From contig NZ_WHYR01000013.1 in assembly GCF_009428905.1 (NCBI RefSeq), positions 1 to 64,000 of the forward strand: a stretch of 64,000 nucleotides of DNA, read 5' to 3'. Both the position numbers and the translations under genes were made by a program. Source of the DNA: Desulfofundulus thermobenzoicus (GTDB lineage Bacteria > Bacillota > Desulfotomaculia > Desulfotomaculales > Desulfovirgulaceae). Below are positions 34,838 through 42,837 of the stretch, one piece after another. How positions within the stretch are numbered: the stretch's first letter is position 1; the number at the start of each line of letters is the position of its first letter. The notes below the pieces were generated by a model. It worked only from the letters and a program-made list of their open reading frames with translations, searched no databases and was not told the origin of the DNA.

Positions 34838-36295
34838 TCATAAGGAATTACTCTCTCTTACAAAAGACAAATTTTCCGCACACCGGATCAGGACCGCCTT
34901 CTTACCCCGGCGCTTGCCCTCTAAAAGAAGCTGGTCAGCGAAGCTGATGAGCCGTTCCAGGTCGCGGTCGTCATCAATTAAAACACGTCCGGCAATTGCT
35001 CCACCCATGCTGATGGAGACATTCAGATCCGGTTCCGACACGGAAGCCAGCGCAGAGCAAAGAGAGGAAAAAATGCGCCGGGCAAGGACATCAAATTCTC
35101 CCGGTTGGTTAACGAGAAAGAACAGGACGAATTCATCACCCCCGTACCGCCCCACCAGATCATCCTTCCTGACCTGATGTCTCAAAAATTCCCCTACTTT
35201 TTTCAGGACCATATCGCCCACCGGATGCCCGTAACAATCATTTATGGTTTTAAAATTATCCACGTCCATCATCAAGACGGCCACGTGGGGAAATTCGCCC
35301 CCCGCTTCCCTGATTAAATACAAACATCGCTCCATAAAAGACCTGCGGTTTAGAACGCCTGTAAGGGGATCATAGCTGGCCAGCCATTCCAGCCGCCGCC
35401 GGGCCTGGTGGAGGAGTTCGTTTTTTTCCTCCAGTTCTTTTACTTTCTGCTCCAGTTCGGACAGAGTGTCCCGTACACGTAAGGCCATATTGTTAAAGGA
35501 AGAAGCAATCCCGGCCAACTCACCGGTCTGAAATTTGCTGCCTGCAAAGATATCCTCTTTTTTTGCCGGATCGAAACGGGACAAGCGTTCAGCCAGATTT
35601 TTCAAGGGATATACTATTTGTGCCGCAGCCAGGGGATAAAGGAGGGTTGACAGTAATATCACCAGGATAAGTGTACCGCCGAGAGGAACACACAATTGCC
35701 GCAAAGGTTCCTCCACAAGCCCTCCCACTGAAGCCCAAACCCTTACCCTGAGATTGGTTCCCGGCACCGGCGCGCTGACCTCCAGGTTTTCTTTTAATCC
35801 GAAGGCCTTAAGTAACAACCTGTCCCCGGAGGAGGATTTTTCTCTTATCCCGGTCAGATAAAGAACTGCACCATTACTATCTTCCAGGTAAATGACCGGC
35901 ATTTCCCTGAGCCGCAGTTTGGGCTGGTAACCAAATCCAAAAAGAAATCTGGGGGCAAAAATTTGGGCCGGCTCCGGTTCCACCGGAAACAAAGGCCCGA
36001 GTTGGGCCGGGTCTATTCTTTTTACCAGCCCGCCTTTACTGGCTGCAATCCTCTCTCCCTGGAAAGAGAAGAAAAATCCATCTTCTTCCAGAGTGTGTTT
36101 CAGGGAAAGGGAAATAATCTGGCTTTCATATAAAGCCATCTGGGTCAGGTATCTATTTGCCCAGGCAACGGTTTGTAAGGTGATGTACTTGGCCGTAGCA
36201 TAAACAGCCAGCAAGGTGGGAACCAGGGCGAGGGCAAAGAACCAGACGGTAAATACCTGAATTATACTGCGCCTTCTCCCACTCCCTGACATCAA
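34838..36295 (-). CDS. Membrane diguanylate cyclase (GGDEF) with HAMP domain
   Basis: A 485-residue protein: TM1 (about 13-35), an extracytoplasmic sensor domain (36-205), TM2 (about 206-232), HAMP (about 235-285), a short coiled coil and a GGDEF domain with YDPLTGVLNRRSF and the active-site motif GRYGGDEFVLFF. The signature is intact, so c-di-GMP synthesis is likely. The ATG at 36295 overlaps the upstream gene by 4 bp. No EAL domain or PilZ protein is encoded in the window. Confidence 0.9.
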   Translation of the reverse strand: MMSGSGRRRSIIQVFTVWFFALALVPTLLAVYATAKYITLQTVAWANRYLTQMALYESQIISLSLKHTLEEDGFFFSFQGERIAASKGGLVKRIDPAQLGPLFPVEPEPAQIFAPRFLFGFGYQPKLRLREMPVIYLEDSNGAVLYLTGIREKSSSGDRLLLKAFGLKENLEVSAPVPGTNLRVRVWASVGGLVEEPLRQLCVPLGGTLILVILLSTLLYPLAAAQIVYPLKNLAERLSRFDPAKKEDIFAGSKFQTGELAGIASSFNNMALRVRDTLSELEQKVKELEEKNELLHQARRRLEWLASYDPLTGVLNRRSFMERCLYLIREAGGEFPHVAVLMMDVDNFKTINDCYGHPVGDMVLKKVGEFLRHQVRKDDLVGRYGGDEFVLFFLVNQPGEFDVLARRIFSSLCSALASVSEPDLNVSISMGGAIAGRVLIDDDRDLERLISFADQLLLEGKRRGKKAVLIRCAENLSFVRESNSL

Positions 36296-36591
36296 ACCGC
36301 TTCCTCCTTAAAACGGGCCAGGAAAGCCCGCGCTTTTTGAAACAGGTGGGGATCCAGTCTTTTACCCCCTATTTCTGCCATCACTTTAAGAGCTTCCCCC
36401 GAACTCAGGGGAGAACGAAGGAGCCGGGGCCTGCCGAGCCCGAGGAAGCAACTCAATCGAAAGGCATATTTTGCCGTGCGCACACTGTGCATCAGTAATT
36501 CCGGGAAAACAGCAAGTTCGGGAAAAAAGCGTTCTAAAAAAGGATAAACCGTTGACAACAAAGGGTGGTCACCGGCCGGGAGAACATTCAC
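36292..36591 (-). CDS. Small degenerate HD-GYP-like protein coupled to the diguanylate cyclase
   Basis: A 99-residue protein. The first His/helix of an HD-type domain (LLMHSVRTAKYAFRLSCFLG) runs directly into sequence like the end of HD-GYP domains (SGEALKVMAEIGGKRLDPHL), so the catalytic HD and GYP segments are missing. It may be an internally deleted phosphodiesterase or a short partner of the GGDEF protein, with which it overlaps by 4 bp. GTG at 36591 follows GGGGGAGGG. A leader hairpin (36617-36665) ends just upstream. Confidence 0.55.
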   Translation of the reverse strand: MNVLPAGDHPLLSTVYPFLERFFPELAVFPELLMHSVRTAKYAFRLSCFLGLGRPRLLRSPLSSGEALKVMAEIGGKRLDPHLFQKARAFLARFKEEAV

Positions 36592-36616
36592 AAATATTCC
36601 CTCCCCCAAAAATTAA

Positions 36617-36665
36617 GGCCACAAAGGCTCCTCTCCAAAAAGCTAGAGAACCAGCCTTCGTGGCC
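36617..36665 (-). ncRNA. Candidate leader RNA, family member b
   Basis: Minus strand: arm GGCCACGAAGGCT pairs over 13 bp (with one G-U) with AGCCTTTGTGGCC; the inner hairpin is TCTC/GAGA. TTAATTTTTGGGGG follows, so the U tract runs into the ribosome site of the HD-like gene. This is the closest coupling of the family to a gene start. Confidence 0.62.
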
Positions 36666-36805
36666 TAATTAATAATCCGCAGCTTTAAACCCGGGCTCAA
36701 TCAGGAAAGCTCCGGCTTTCTGCCGTCAAAAGTTCCATAAGTTTTTTATTTTTTAATTCGACGTTATCTACAAAATTCCTTTGCTGTCCGGTACTCTTTT
36801 GCGGG

Positions 36806-37666
36806 CTATTTGAAAAGAGCTTTTCCAGGACCTGTCGATACTTCATCCTCCCACTTTTTTACTTTGCGCTTGGGAGAAAAGGAAGCCGCGATGACAAAGA
36901 TAACCCCAGAGACAATGACAATGGTGGCCCCGCTGGGTAAATCAAACATGGCGGAAAGAAAAAGGCCCGTCCAGGTGGAAAGAACACCAAACAACGAAGA
37001 TAAAATAAACATCAACCGCAGGTTATAAGTCAGCTGATAGGCAGCAGCCGCAGGGTTCAAAATCAGGTTAAAAATAAGCAGGCCGCCGATGCTGCGTAAA
37101 GAAACAGTAATTACCACACCGGTTAAAAAAAGCAGGCCGTAAAAAATCAGGCTGGCCGGAATGCCTACGGCCAGGGCAACTTCCCGGTGAAAAATCACAG
37201 CCTGTATTTCTTTAAAAAAGAGCACCACCAAGCTCACCACGACCGCCGCTACAACAGCCAGCAAAAGCAGGTCGCGGTCGTTCACTGTAAGGATACTTCC
37301 CCACAAAAGCTCCAGGGCCTGGGTTTTCGGGCCGGGCAAAAGGCCCATAAACAGGAAAGCCATCCCCATCGTAACGGAAAAAATAATACCAATGGGCGTA
37401 TCGGGGTTAAACTCTCCCCGGTCGGCCAGCGGCCCGATTACCGCTGCTGCCACCAGACTGAATAGAAAAGCCCCGGCCAGGGGATTAAAACCCAGCCAGG
37501 TCCCGCAGAGCGCCCCGGCAAAAGCGGCGTGGGAGATGGCCACCCCGATAAAAGAAAGGTTCATCGTGACAACGAAAACCCCAATCAGAGAACAGGCCAC
37601 GCCCCCAAGCAGACCGGCCAGAATGGCATTTTGCATGAACTGGTAACTCAGAATAGAAAGATCCAA
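36806..37666 (-). CDS. znuB: ZnuB-like metal ABC transporter permease
   Basis: A 286-residue ABC-3 family permease with eight or nine membrane helices. Family landmarks are GGVACSLIGVFVVTMNLSF, ISHAAFAGAL and SLRSIGGLLIFNLILNPAA. TTG at 37666 (MDLSILSYQFMQNAILAG) is about 10 nt after AGGGGG; the longer open frame adds an atypical tail. It is the last gene of a minus-strand znuA-znuC-znuB operon. The metal is not certain: zinc, manganese or nickel are all handled by this family. Confidence 0.85.
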   Translation of the reverse strand: MDLSILSYQFMQNAILAGLLGGVACSLIGVFVVTMNLSFIGVAISHAAFAGALCGTWLGFNPLAGAFLFSLVAAAVIGPLADRGEFNPDTPIGIIFSVTMGMAFLFMGLLPGPKTQALELLWGSILTVNDRDLLLLAVVAAVVVSLVVLFFKEIQAVIFHREVALAVGIPASLIFYGLLFLTGVVITVSLRSIGGLLIFNLILNPAAAAYQLTYNLRLMFILSSLFGVLSTWTGLFLSAMFDLPSGATIVIVSGVIFVIAASFSPKRKVKKWEDEVSTGPGKALFK

Positions 37667-37737
37667 AAAATAAAGCCCCCTGGTTACAACCACCCAGATA
37701 CCTCTTTTTGGCAATGATTATCCTGGAGTCCAATGCG

Positions 37738-38487
37738 TCACTGAAGAGCGACCGCATTTTCCATCATATTTTCGCCGCCGAACAGGAGGTCCAGAAACTC
37801 TTCCCGCAGCACTTCCGCGGGCGTGCCCTGGGCCCAGATGCGACCCTCCTTCATTAAAATCAGCCGGTCGCAAACTGCTGCCGCCGTTTTCAGCTCGTGG
37901 GTCACCATCAGGGTGGTCAGGTGGCGGGAGCGGTGGATTTCACTGACCAGGGTCATGATCTCCACCCGCGCCCGGCGGTCCAGGGCCGCGGTCGGCTCGT
38001 CCAGAAGAAGGATCTCCGGCTCCTGGGCCAGGGCACGGGCAATGGCCACCCGCTGCTGCTCGCCTCCTGAAAGATGGCCGATGGGGCGAGTGGCAAGGTG
38101 GCTCATTCCTACCAGCTGCAACATGCTGTCCACCACCCGCCTGTCGGCCGGTCCGGGCCGGCGCAGCAGGCCCAGGCGGCCGTAGCGCCCCATCATGACC
38201 ACTTCCCGCACACTCACCGGCATCCGGGGATCAATGTTCTGAATTTGCGGCACGTAGCCAATCCGCCGGCGCAAAAAGGCCGGGCAGCCCTTTTGAATCG
38301 AGTAGCCCAGCACTTCCACCCGCCCCTGGAGGAGTTTACCCAGCCCGTTCACCAGGGTGAGGAGGGTAGTTTTACCGGCCCCGTTCGGCCCGATGATGCC
38401 GACCAGCTCGCCCTTTCCAACTGACAGCGAAACGCCCCGTAAAGCTACATCTTCACGGTAGGAAACGACGGCATCTTCTATCTTTAT
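37738..38487 (-). CDS. znuC: ZnuC-like metal ABC transporter ATPase (no standard start codon)
   Basis: A 249-residue ATPase if read from 38487. Walker A (GPNGAGKTT) lies upstream of the first ATG/GTG/TTG in the frame (GTG at 38352), so that start cannot be right. The frame continues IKIEDAVVSYREDVALRGVS to an ATA codon at 38485-38487, 7 nt after a GGAG; no standard start exists before the next stop. Signature LSGGEQQR and Walker B ILLLDEPTAALD are intact. Either a rare start codon (ATA) or a mutated start or sequence error is implied. It sits between znuA- and znuB-like genes. Confidence 0.85.
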   Translation of the reverse strand: MKIEDAVVSYREDVALRGVSLSVGKGELVGIIGPNGAGKTTLLTLVNGLGKLLQGRVEVLGYSIQKGCPAFLRRRIGYVPQIQNIDPRMPVSVREVVMMGRYGRLGLLRRPGPADRRVVDSMLQLVGMSHLATRPIGHLSGGEQQRVAIARALAQEPEILLLDEPTAALDRRARVEIMTLVSEIHRSRHLTTLMVTHELKTAAAVCDRLILMKEGRIWAQGTPAEVLREEFLDLLFGGENMMENAVALQ

Positions 38488-38548
38488 TAGAGCAACTCCG
38501 TTGAACAGCCCATTTTCCGGAATACTGTTCCACCGTACGCAAGTAATC

Positions 38549-39394
38549 TCACTTTACCTCCTTAAGCGCATCCAAAAGCAACTCCACATTTTTGTCCAGG
38601 GCGGCGCTCCAGGTATCCGTTTGCGGTAACCCTCCCGGGAAATTGGAGATGGTCACCTGTGCCGCCCCCAATTCTTTCGCTATACCTTTACCTGCATCCG
38701 GGCCGCTCTGCAGGTTATCCACCACCAGCTTTACACCAGCCTGTTTTCCTTTGTTGATAAGCTCCTGCATTTTTTGCGGGTTAAGCTCCTCCGGCCGCCC
38801 ATAAGTAGCCATCACGTCAAAACCGGCCCATTTTAAAAACCCCTGCTGCATCTCGGAACAGAGTACCTTCACGCCGCCTGCGCCGGCAGCCTGAAGCCTG
38901 GACAGGGTTTCTTGGCCTTTTGCCTCAATCTGTGAAACCAGGCGGTCGGCATTTTGCTCATAATAAGCCCTGTTAGATGGATCTTTTTCCATCAATATTC
39001 CGGCAATTTTTGTAACCGCCTCCTTTTGCACCGGGGGTGCCATCCAGTTGCCGGCCACGGCAACTTCAACCACCTGCAGGTCCTTATTATGCACCGATTC
39101 TATCAGTTCTTTGGTAAACATACTCCCCTGCCAGTCGTGGCGCAAAAACAGCCTGGCCTCCGCCAGCTTCTGCACATCGCCCGGCTTCAGGTCAAAATGC
39201 CCCGGGCAGGCAGCGGGAGGGACAATATTCACGACCTCTACTTTATCACCGCCGACATTTTTGACAATATCAGCAATCAATGACGTACCCGTAGCAACTT
39301 TTAGCTTCGGACTTTCTTTCGCCGCACATCCAGAGATAGCTAACAAAAAAATTACCAGAATAATTGCCGTAATGCGCGAATAAACCCTTTTCAA
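38549..39394 (-). CDS. znuA: ZnuA-like metal-binding lipoprotein
   Basis: A 281-residue cluster A-I solute-binding lipoprotein. It has a signal peptide with lipobox LLAISGC, then TGTSLIADIVKNVGGDKVEV, the ligand loop CPGHFDLKPGD instead of the usual T/P-G-x-D-P-H, and DNLQSGPDAGKGIAKELG near the C-terminus. The altered loop (CPGHFD) suggests a metal preference different from classical zinc binders. TTG at 39394 follows GGAGGAGGG. First gene of the operon; a 97-bp palindrome-bounded element lies just upstream (39447-39543). Confidence 0.82.
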   Translation of the reverse strand: MKRVYSRITAIILVIFLLAISGCAAKESPKLKVATGTSLIADIVKNVGGDKVEVVNIVPPAACPGHFDLKPGDVQKLAEARLFLRHDWQGSMFTKELIESVHNKDLQVVEVAVAGNWMAPPVQKEAVTKIAGILMEKDPSNRAYYEQNADRLVSQIEAKGQETLSRLQAAGAGGVKVLCSEMQQGFLKWAGFDVMATYGRPEELNPQKMQELINKGKQAGVKLVVDNLQSGPDAGKGIAKELGAAQVTISNFPGGLPQTDTWSAALDKNVELLLDALKEVK

Positions 39395-39446
39395 CGCGAT
39401 GGACCCTCCTCCATTGTAAATGTTCAGTGAACCAGCCCGGGTGCCG

Positions 39447-39543
39447 CCCAGCACTCACCACAATATGGCTCTGCTCCTGATATTTCAGGTTCAATTGGTA
39501 CCTCTGGTTTTACGAAGACCTGGTATATCCAGTGAGTGCTGGG
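39447..39543. repeat. Palindrome-bounded element E1 (97 bp)
   Basis: Ends CCCAGCACTCAC (39447-39458) and GTGAGTGCTGGG (39532-39543), a perfect 12-bp inverted repeat enclosing 73 bp. Three relatives occur at 45.9, 48.3 and 59.8 kb. Lies between the znuA-like and methyltransferase genes. Confidence 0.7.
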
Positions 39544-39596
39544 TCCACGCTCACTCCCTGGCTTCCGCGCTGACAGCATTCCATATTTATTCCCGG

Positions 39597-40205
39597 TTAA
39601 CTTTTTAAAACGGGTTTACGTGCTTTCAAAACATATTTCTCCCTTGTGTTGATAATTTCAATCTCCACTAACCCGCACTGCCTGCACAATTCCTGCATTT
39701 TATCATCGTCGGGAATCAGATCGTTGGCGACCACCCCCCCTAATGACCGGTGCAAATCGTTTACTGACTCCCTGCTCATGGAATGGCAGATGACCAGCCT
39801 CCCGCCAGGCTTTAAAATGCGGGCCATTTCGGCCAGCGCACGGGGTTTATCGGTAACATGAGGAAAACAGGAGTTGCAGATGATCTCATCGAAAGTATCT
39901 TCCTGAAATGGCGTACAGCTTATGTCCGCCAGTACAAATTCCACATTCCCCGGATTTTTCGCCCTGGCTCTGGCCAGCATCTCTTCAGCAATGTCCAGCG
40001 CCACCACTTTGCCTTCCGGACCGGCCGCTTCAACAAGAAAAGGTAAAAGAACCCCCGTACCGGTACCTGCGTCCAGAATAAAGCTCCCGGGTCTGATGGC
40101 AAGCTCATCGATGATTTTTTTCAACCGCTCCAATGTCTCACCAGTCAATAAATTGTCCCAAATGGGTGCCTTTTGGTTAAAATAATCCCGGTGTGCATCA
40201 GCCAT
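39597..40205 (-). CDS. Class I SAM-dependent methyltransferase
   Basis: A 202-residue Rossmann methyltransferase with motif I ILDAGTGTGVLLPFL, the acidic VVALDIAEEML, VEFVLADISCTPF and the post-motif LKPGGRLVICHS. Substrate unknown; the fold is of the UbiE/small-molecule type. ATG at 40205 lies 6 nt after GGGAGGTGG. A leader hairpin (40309-40363) and duplicated promoters (40532-40607) precede it; the distal promoter copy is bordered by the IS element. Confidence 0.8.
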   Translation of the reverse strand: MADAHRDYFNQKAPIWDNLLTGETLERLKKIIDELAIRPGSFILDAGTGTGVLLPFLVEAAGPEGKVVALDIAEEMLARARAKNPGNVEFVLADISCTPFQEDTFDEIICNSCFPHVTDKPRALAEMARILKPGGRLVICHSMSRESVNDLHRSLGGVVANDLIPDDDKMQELCRQCGLVEIEIINTREKYVLKARKPVLKS

Positions 40206-40308
40206 CAACTTCCACCTCCCATATTAACGGCCGCGATAATTGGCTTTAATAACCTGCTGATGAAGGGGATCCACTTTTTATCCCGGGTACCAGCCCCAAA
40301 AAACAAAA

Positions 40309-40363
40309 GCCACGGGCACCCTCCTTACCCTTTCTGGGAAGGAAACCGGAGGCCTCCGTGGCC
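40309..40363 (-). ncRNA. Candidate leader RNA, family member c
   Basis: Minus strand: GGCCACGGAGGCC ... inner hairpin TCCTTCCC/GGGTAAGGA ... CCGTGGC followed by TTTTGTTTTTTGG. Terminator-shaped and about 100 nt before the methyltransferase start. Confidence 0.62.
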
Positions 40364-40490
40364 TTTTGTATCATTACCTTTTCGGTTGTGGTCCAGCTTG
40401 TCCGCTCTGATCCCGTCTTCGTTACGGGGCTAAAGTTTCAGCAAAATCGATATTCCTCAGTTTTTATGGTTATAAACTAACAGTAGTTTG

Positions 40491-40525
40491 TTTAACTATT
40501 GCTAAACTATTGCTAAACTATTGTT
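40491..40525. repeat. Tandem 11-bp repeats CTAAACTATTG
   Basis: Three near-identical units (TTAACTATTG, CTAAACTATTG, CTAAACTATTG, with GTTTAAT after) lie immediately downstream (minus sense) of the proximal promoter -10, a possible regulator-binding array. Confidence 0.6.
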
Positions 40526-40531
40526 TAATCC

Positions 40532-40607
40532 ATTGTAAGGCAATTAAGAGAAAATGTCAACTATTGTTTAAACCAACCATTGTAAGGCAATTAAGAGAAA
40601 ATGTCAG
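40532..40607 (-). promoter_or_regulatory. Duplicated promoter of the methyltransferase gene
   Basis: Two copies of a 30-bp unit. Proximal: TTGACA (40555-40560), 17-nt spacer, TACAAT (40532-40537). Distal: CTGACA (40602-40607), 17 nt, TACAAT (40579-40584). The distal -35 hexamer meets the end of the IS200/IS605 element, which changes its first base. Confidence 0.7.
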
Positions 40608-40772
40608 TGAACCTCCCCTGGGACAAGCCCGGGGGCTTCGTCCCGAAGGTTTCTCATGTCATCGGAATGCTGCCTGCTAAAGCGCAGGTCTTACGCTTTC
40701 CTCGTGAGCTACATGGTCGCGTCACCACAACCAGGCCCGGTCCATAGGCATCTACTACTCATCGTAGATACG

Positions 40773-42023
40773 TCAGGCTGCTTTCTGTGGCGCCAGCACT
40801 TGCGGCCGCAGGTATTCCACTTTTCCGGGCAGCCTGCGGCCCCTGGAGAAACTCCCGTGCAAAGCTTTGTCAAGGATGCCGCTGGCTCCCACCACGTCCC
40901 GGTGAATCCCGGTAAACCCGCAGGAAGCATTGCCGCACCGGTATACGCGCCCGGTTTGTCTGGTGTACTCCCCGCATACCGGGCAGGTGCCGGAGGTGCC
41001 ACGCTCATCCACCGGAATCAGCTCTATGCCGTGACGCTTGAGCTTGTATGCCAGCAAATCGCGTAACTTGCCGAAGGCCCATTGGCCCATGCGCTGGTTG
41101 TGTTTTTTGCCGCAGTCTTTTTTGCGCACACCTTCCGGGTTGCCGATGTAAACCGTTCTAACGCTCCTTCCCAGGCACCAGCGGACGGCGTTGGCGGATA
41201 TGGCGTGCAGGATATGTTCTATCCGCCGTTCGACCCAGTTGAGGAAACGGTACTTTTTAGCCAGGAGTTTCCTGCGCTTCCTGGAGCCTTCCTTCGTTTT
41301 GGAGATGGCCCGTTGCAACTGCCGCAGCACCTTGTTTCTCAAGCGGTTGAGCGAGCGGAGCAGCCTGCCGCTGATCACTAAAGCATCATCGCCGTCGGTA
41401 ATGGTCAGGGCATGCACTTCGCCCGGGTCGATGGCCGCACAAACGTCGCCCTGAACTTTTAACAGGGCCGGTTTCTCCACCGTTACGTGCAGCCAGTATT
41501 GATTATGGTGCCAGACCAGTTGCGCTTGCAGGATTGCGGCGTTGGTAAGCCTTTTCGGGAGCTTTACCATCAGCGGTTCTCTGCCCCAACCGTTGGAAAG
41601 TTTCAATATACGCCCTTTATGGGTAATGGCGGCTTCCTTCCAGGTAACAGTGAAAAACCTTTTCCGGCGGTAAGGGTACTTCCATTCCCTGTACCCCTGC
41701 AGGTGCAATTCCCTGGTATGCTCGCAGCACTCGAAGTAGGTTTCCACCACGGCCTGCACCGATTGGGAGTGAAGGCCGTATTTGCCTTTGAGCAGCGCTT
41801 TAATTGCACCTTCGTTCAGCCAGTAACCATACCTGCCGTATATGGTGCGGTGGATGTTGCAGGTGGCGTTCCAGACTTTGGCCGCTTCCATTTGCAGGTT
41901 GCGAGCTAAAACAGCTTGCTCCGAGTTAATGTGCAGGGGAAACTTTTCCACCAGGATGTCTACGGCTTGCTCCGGGAAATGAACTTTCAGTTTCTTGACC
42001 GCATTGTTTTTGCACCGGCTCAC
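40773..42023 (-). CDS. tnpB: TnpB RNA-guided nuclease
   Basis: A 416-residue TnpB (IscB/Cas12f ancestor type). The RuvC triad is complete: Asp-199 (AIDPGEVHAL), Glu-297 (IGNPEGV), Asp-376 (IHRDVVGA). The zinc finger cysteines are 347, 350, 363 and 368 (CPVC ... CGNASC). Known TnpB proteins are guided by an omega RNA from the right end of the element, here the 165 nt from 40773 down to 40607. The guide would copy the flanking DNA, which is the duplicated promoter of the methyltransferase gene. ATG at 42023 follows AAAAGGAGGTG. Confidence 0.9.
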   Translation of the reverse strand: MSRCKNNAVKKLKVHFPEQAVDILVEKFPLHINSEQAVLARNLQMEAAKVWNATCNIHRTIYGRYGYWLNEGAIKALLKGKYGLHSQSVQAVVETYFECCEHTRELHLQGYREWKYPYRRKRFFTVTWKEAAITHKGRILKLSNGWGREPLMVKLPKRLTNAAILQAQLVWHHNQYWLHVTVEKPALLKVQGDVCAAIDPGEVHALTITDGDDALVISGRLLRSLNRLRNKVLRQLQRAISKTKEGSRKRRKLLAKKYRFLNWVERRIEHILHAISANAVRWCLGRSVRTVYIGNPEGVRKKDCGKKHNQRMGQWAFGKLRDLLAYKLKRHGIELIPVDERGTSGTCPVCGEYTRQTGRVYRCGNASCGFTGIHRDVVGASGILDKALHGSFSRGRRLPGKVEYLRPQVLAPQKAA

Positions 42024-42066
42024 CTGGTTTCACCTCCTTTTCAAAGACCACGAACATTTGTACTAC

Positions 42067-42456
42067 CTAAAATTTTTTGATAAGCCTATTGACATAGAAG
42101 GTCTTCCGGAATGATTTTTGAGCTTCGATGTATTTGTGGATAGTTTCGGCGCTTACATTACCGGCTGTACCGATATAGTAGCCTCTGCTCCACATTCCGC
42201 TGCCCCAGAAGTATTTTTTCTTAAGGCCCGGGAAAGCAGAGAATATTTTGTTGGCGGTGATGCTTTTGAGTTTCCGGACAATATCGGTAGGGGCCACCGT
42301 GGGCGGAGCCAATAGGAAAATGTGCAGTTGACCCGGCATGGTTTCCATCTGGATGAGTGTGTATGCGTAAGCGTTGCAGATTTCTTGGATTGTCAGTTTT
42401 ACGACGTCTTCTACCCTGCCGGTAATTACCTTATGCCGGTATTTTGGGCAAAACAC
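42067..42456 (-). CDS. tnpA: TnpA (IS200-type Y1 transposase), probably impaired
   Basis: About 129 residues from the only available start, GTG at 42456. The frame carries family sequence further upstream (NHCVYNINYHIVFCPKYR) but has no ATG/GTG/TTG there, so the N-terminal strand is lost from any standard product. The HUH motif, normally HxH, reads QLH (MPGQLHIFL), with the first His replaced by Gln. The catalytic Tyr (HKYIEAQ) and the KSITANKIF, GYYIGTAGNVS blocks are present. The pair suggests an element that can no longer move by itself while its TnpB stays intact. Confidence 0.75.
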   Translation of the reverse strand: MFCPKYRHKVITGRVEDVVKLTIQEICNAYAYTLIQMETMPGQLHIFLLAPPTVAPTDIVRKLKSITANKIFSAFPGLKKKYFWGSGMWSRGYYIGTAGNVSAETIHKYIEAQKSFRKTFYVNRLIKKF

Positions 42457-42626
42457 GATATGGTAATTGATGTTGTAGACGCAGTGGTTCGTTTTTTCAT
42501 CACTATGATTATAGTACTAGAACGGGTGTTTGGGAATACACTTGTCGCCCTAACGGGCGATGCCCCCTTTCATCCCACCCCACAAGGGGGTGGGTTTTCA
42601 GGGGCGGTTTCTATAAAAATTCTTCT

Positions 42627-42836
42627 TTATGGTCTGGCTGAAAAGCCCGTCCCCACACCGCGCGCCGCAGAATATGTTCTCTCCCATACAGGCCACAACT
42701 TTTCTGCCGCTTCCACCAGCACGGCGTCAAACTGCCCGGCTTTACCGGCTACAATTTCCTGCCGGCACTGCTGCCAGCTCAGTGGCGGGCGGTAAGGACG
42801 TTCCGAGGTCATCGCATCCACTGCATCGCACAGCGC
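42627..42836 (-). pseudogene. HD-GYP domain tail fragment
   Basis: Minus strand: CDAVDAMTSERPYRPPLSWQ and AGQFDAVLVEAAEKLW match the end of HD-GYP c-di-GMP phosphodiesterase domains. The fragment begins at the breakpoint of the truncated feoB and has no start of its own. Confidence 0.65.
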
Positions 42837-42837
42837 A

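Larger units (their letters stand above)
40605..42605 (-). mobile_element. IS200/IS605-family element (tnpA + tnpB)
   Basis: A two-gene element, both genes on the minus strand. Right end at about 40607 has the subterminal hairpin GGGACAAGCC/GGGGCTTCGTCCC (40619-40640); left end near 42600 has CCCACCCC/GGGGTGGG and TCGCCC/GGGCGA hairpins (42540-42600). Ends are approximate. A copy of the right-end hairpin alone lies at 45906-45942. Confidence 0.8.

Noticed and set aside
39447-39543. Element ends as CRISPR repeats
   Set aside because: Only one inverted pair per site, spacing of about 74 bp, no array and no cas genes.
41082-41909. Plus-strand frames within tnpB
   Set aside because: Shadows of the tnpB gene without ribosome sites.
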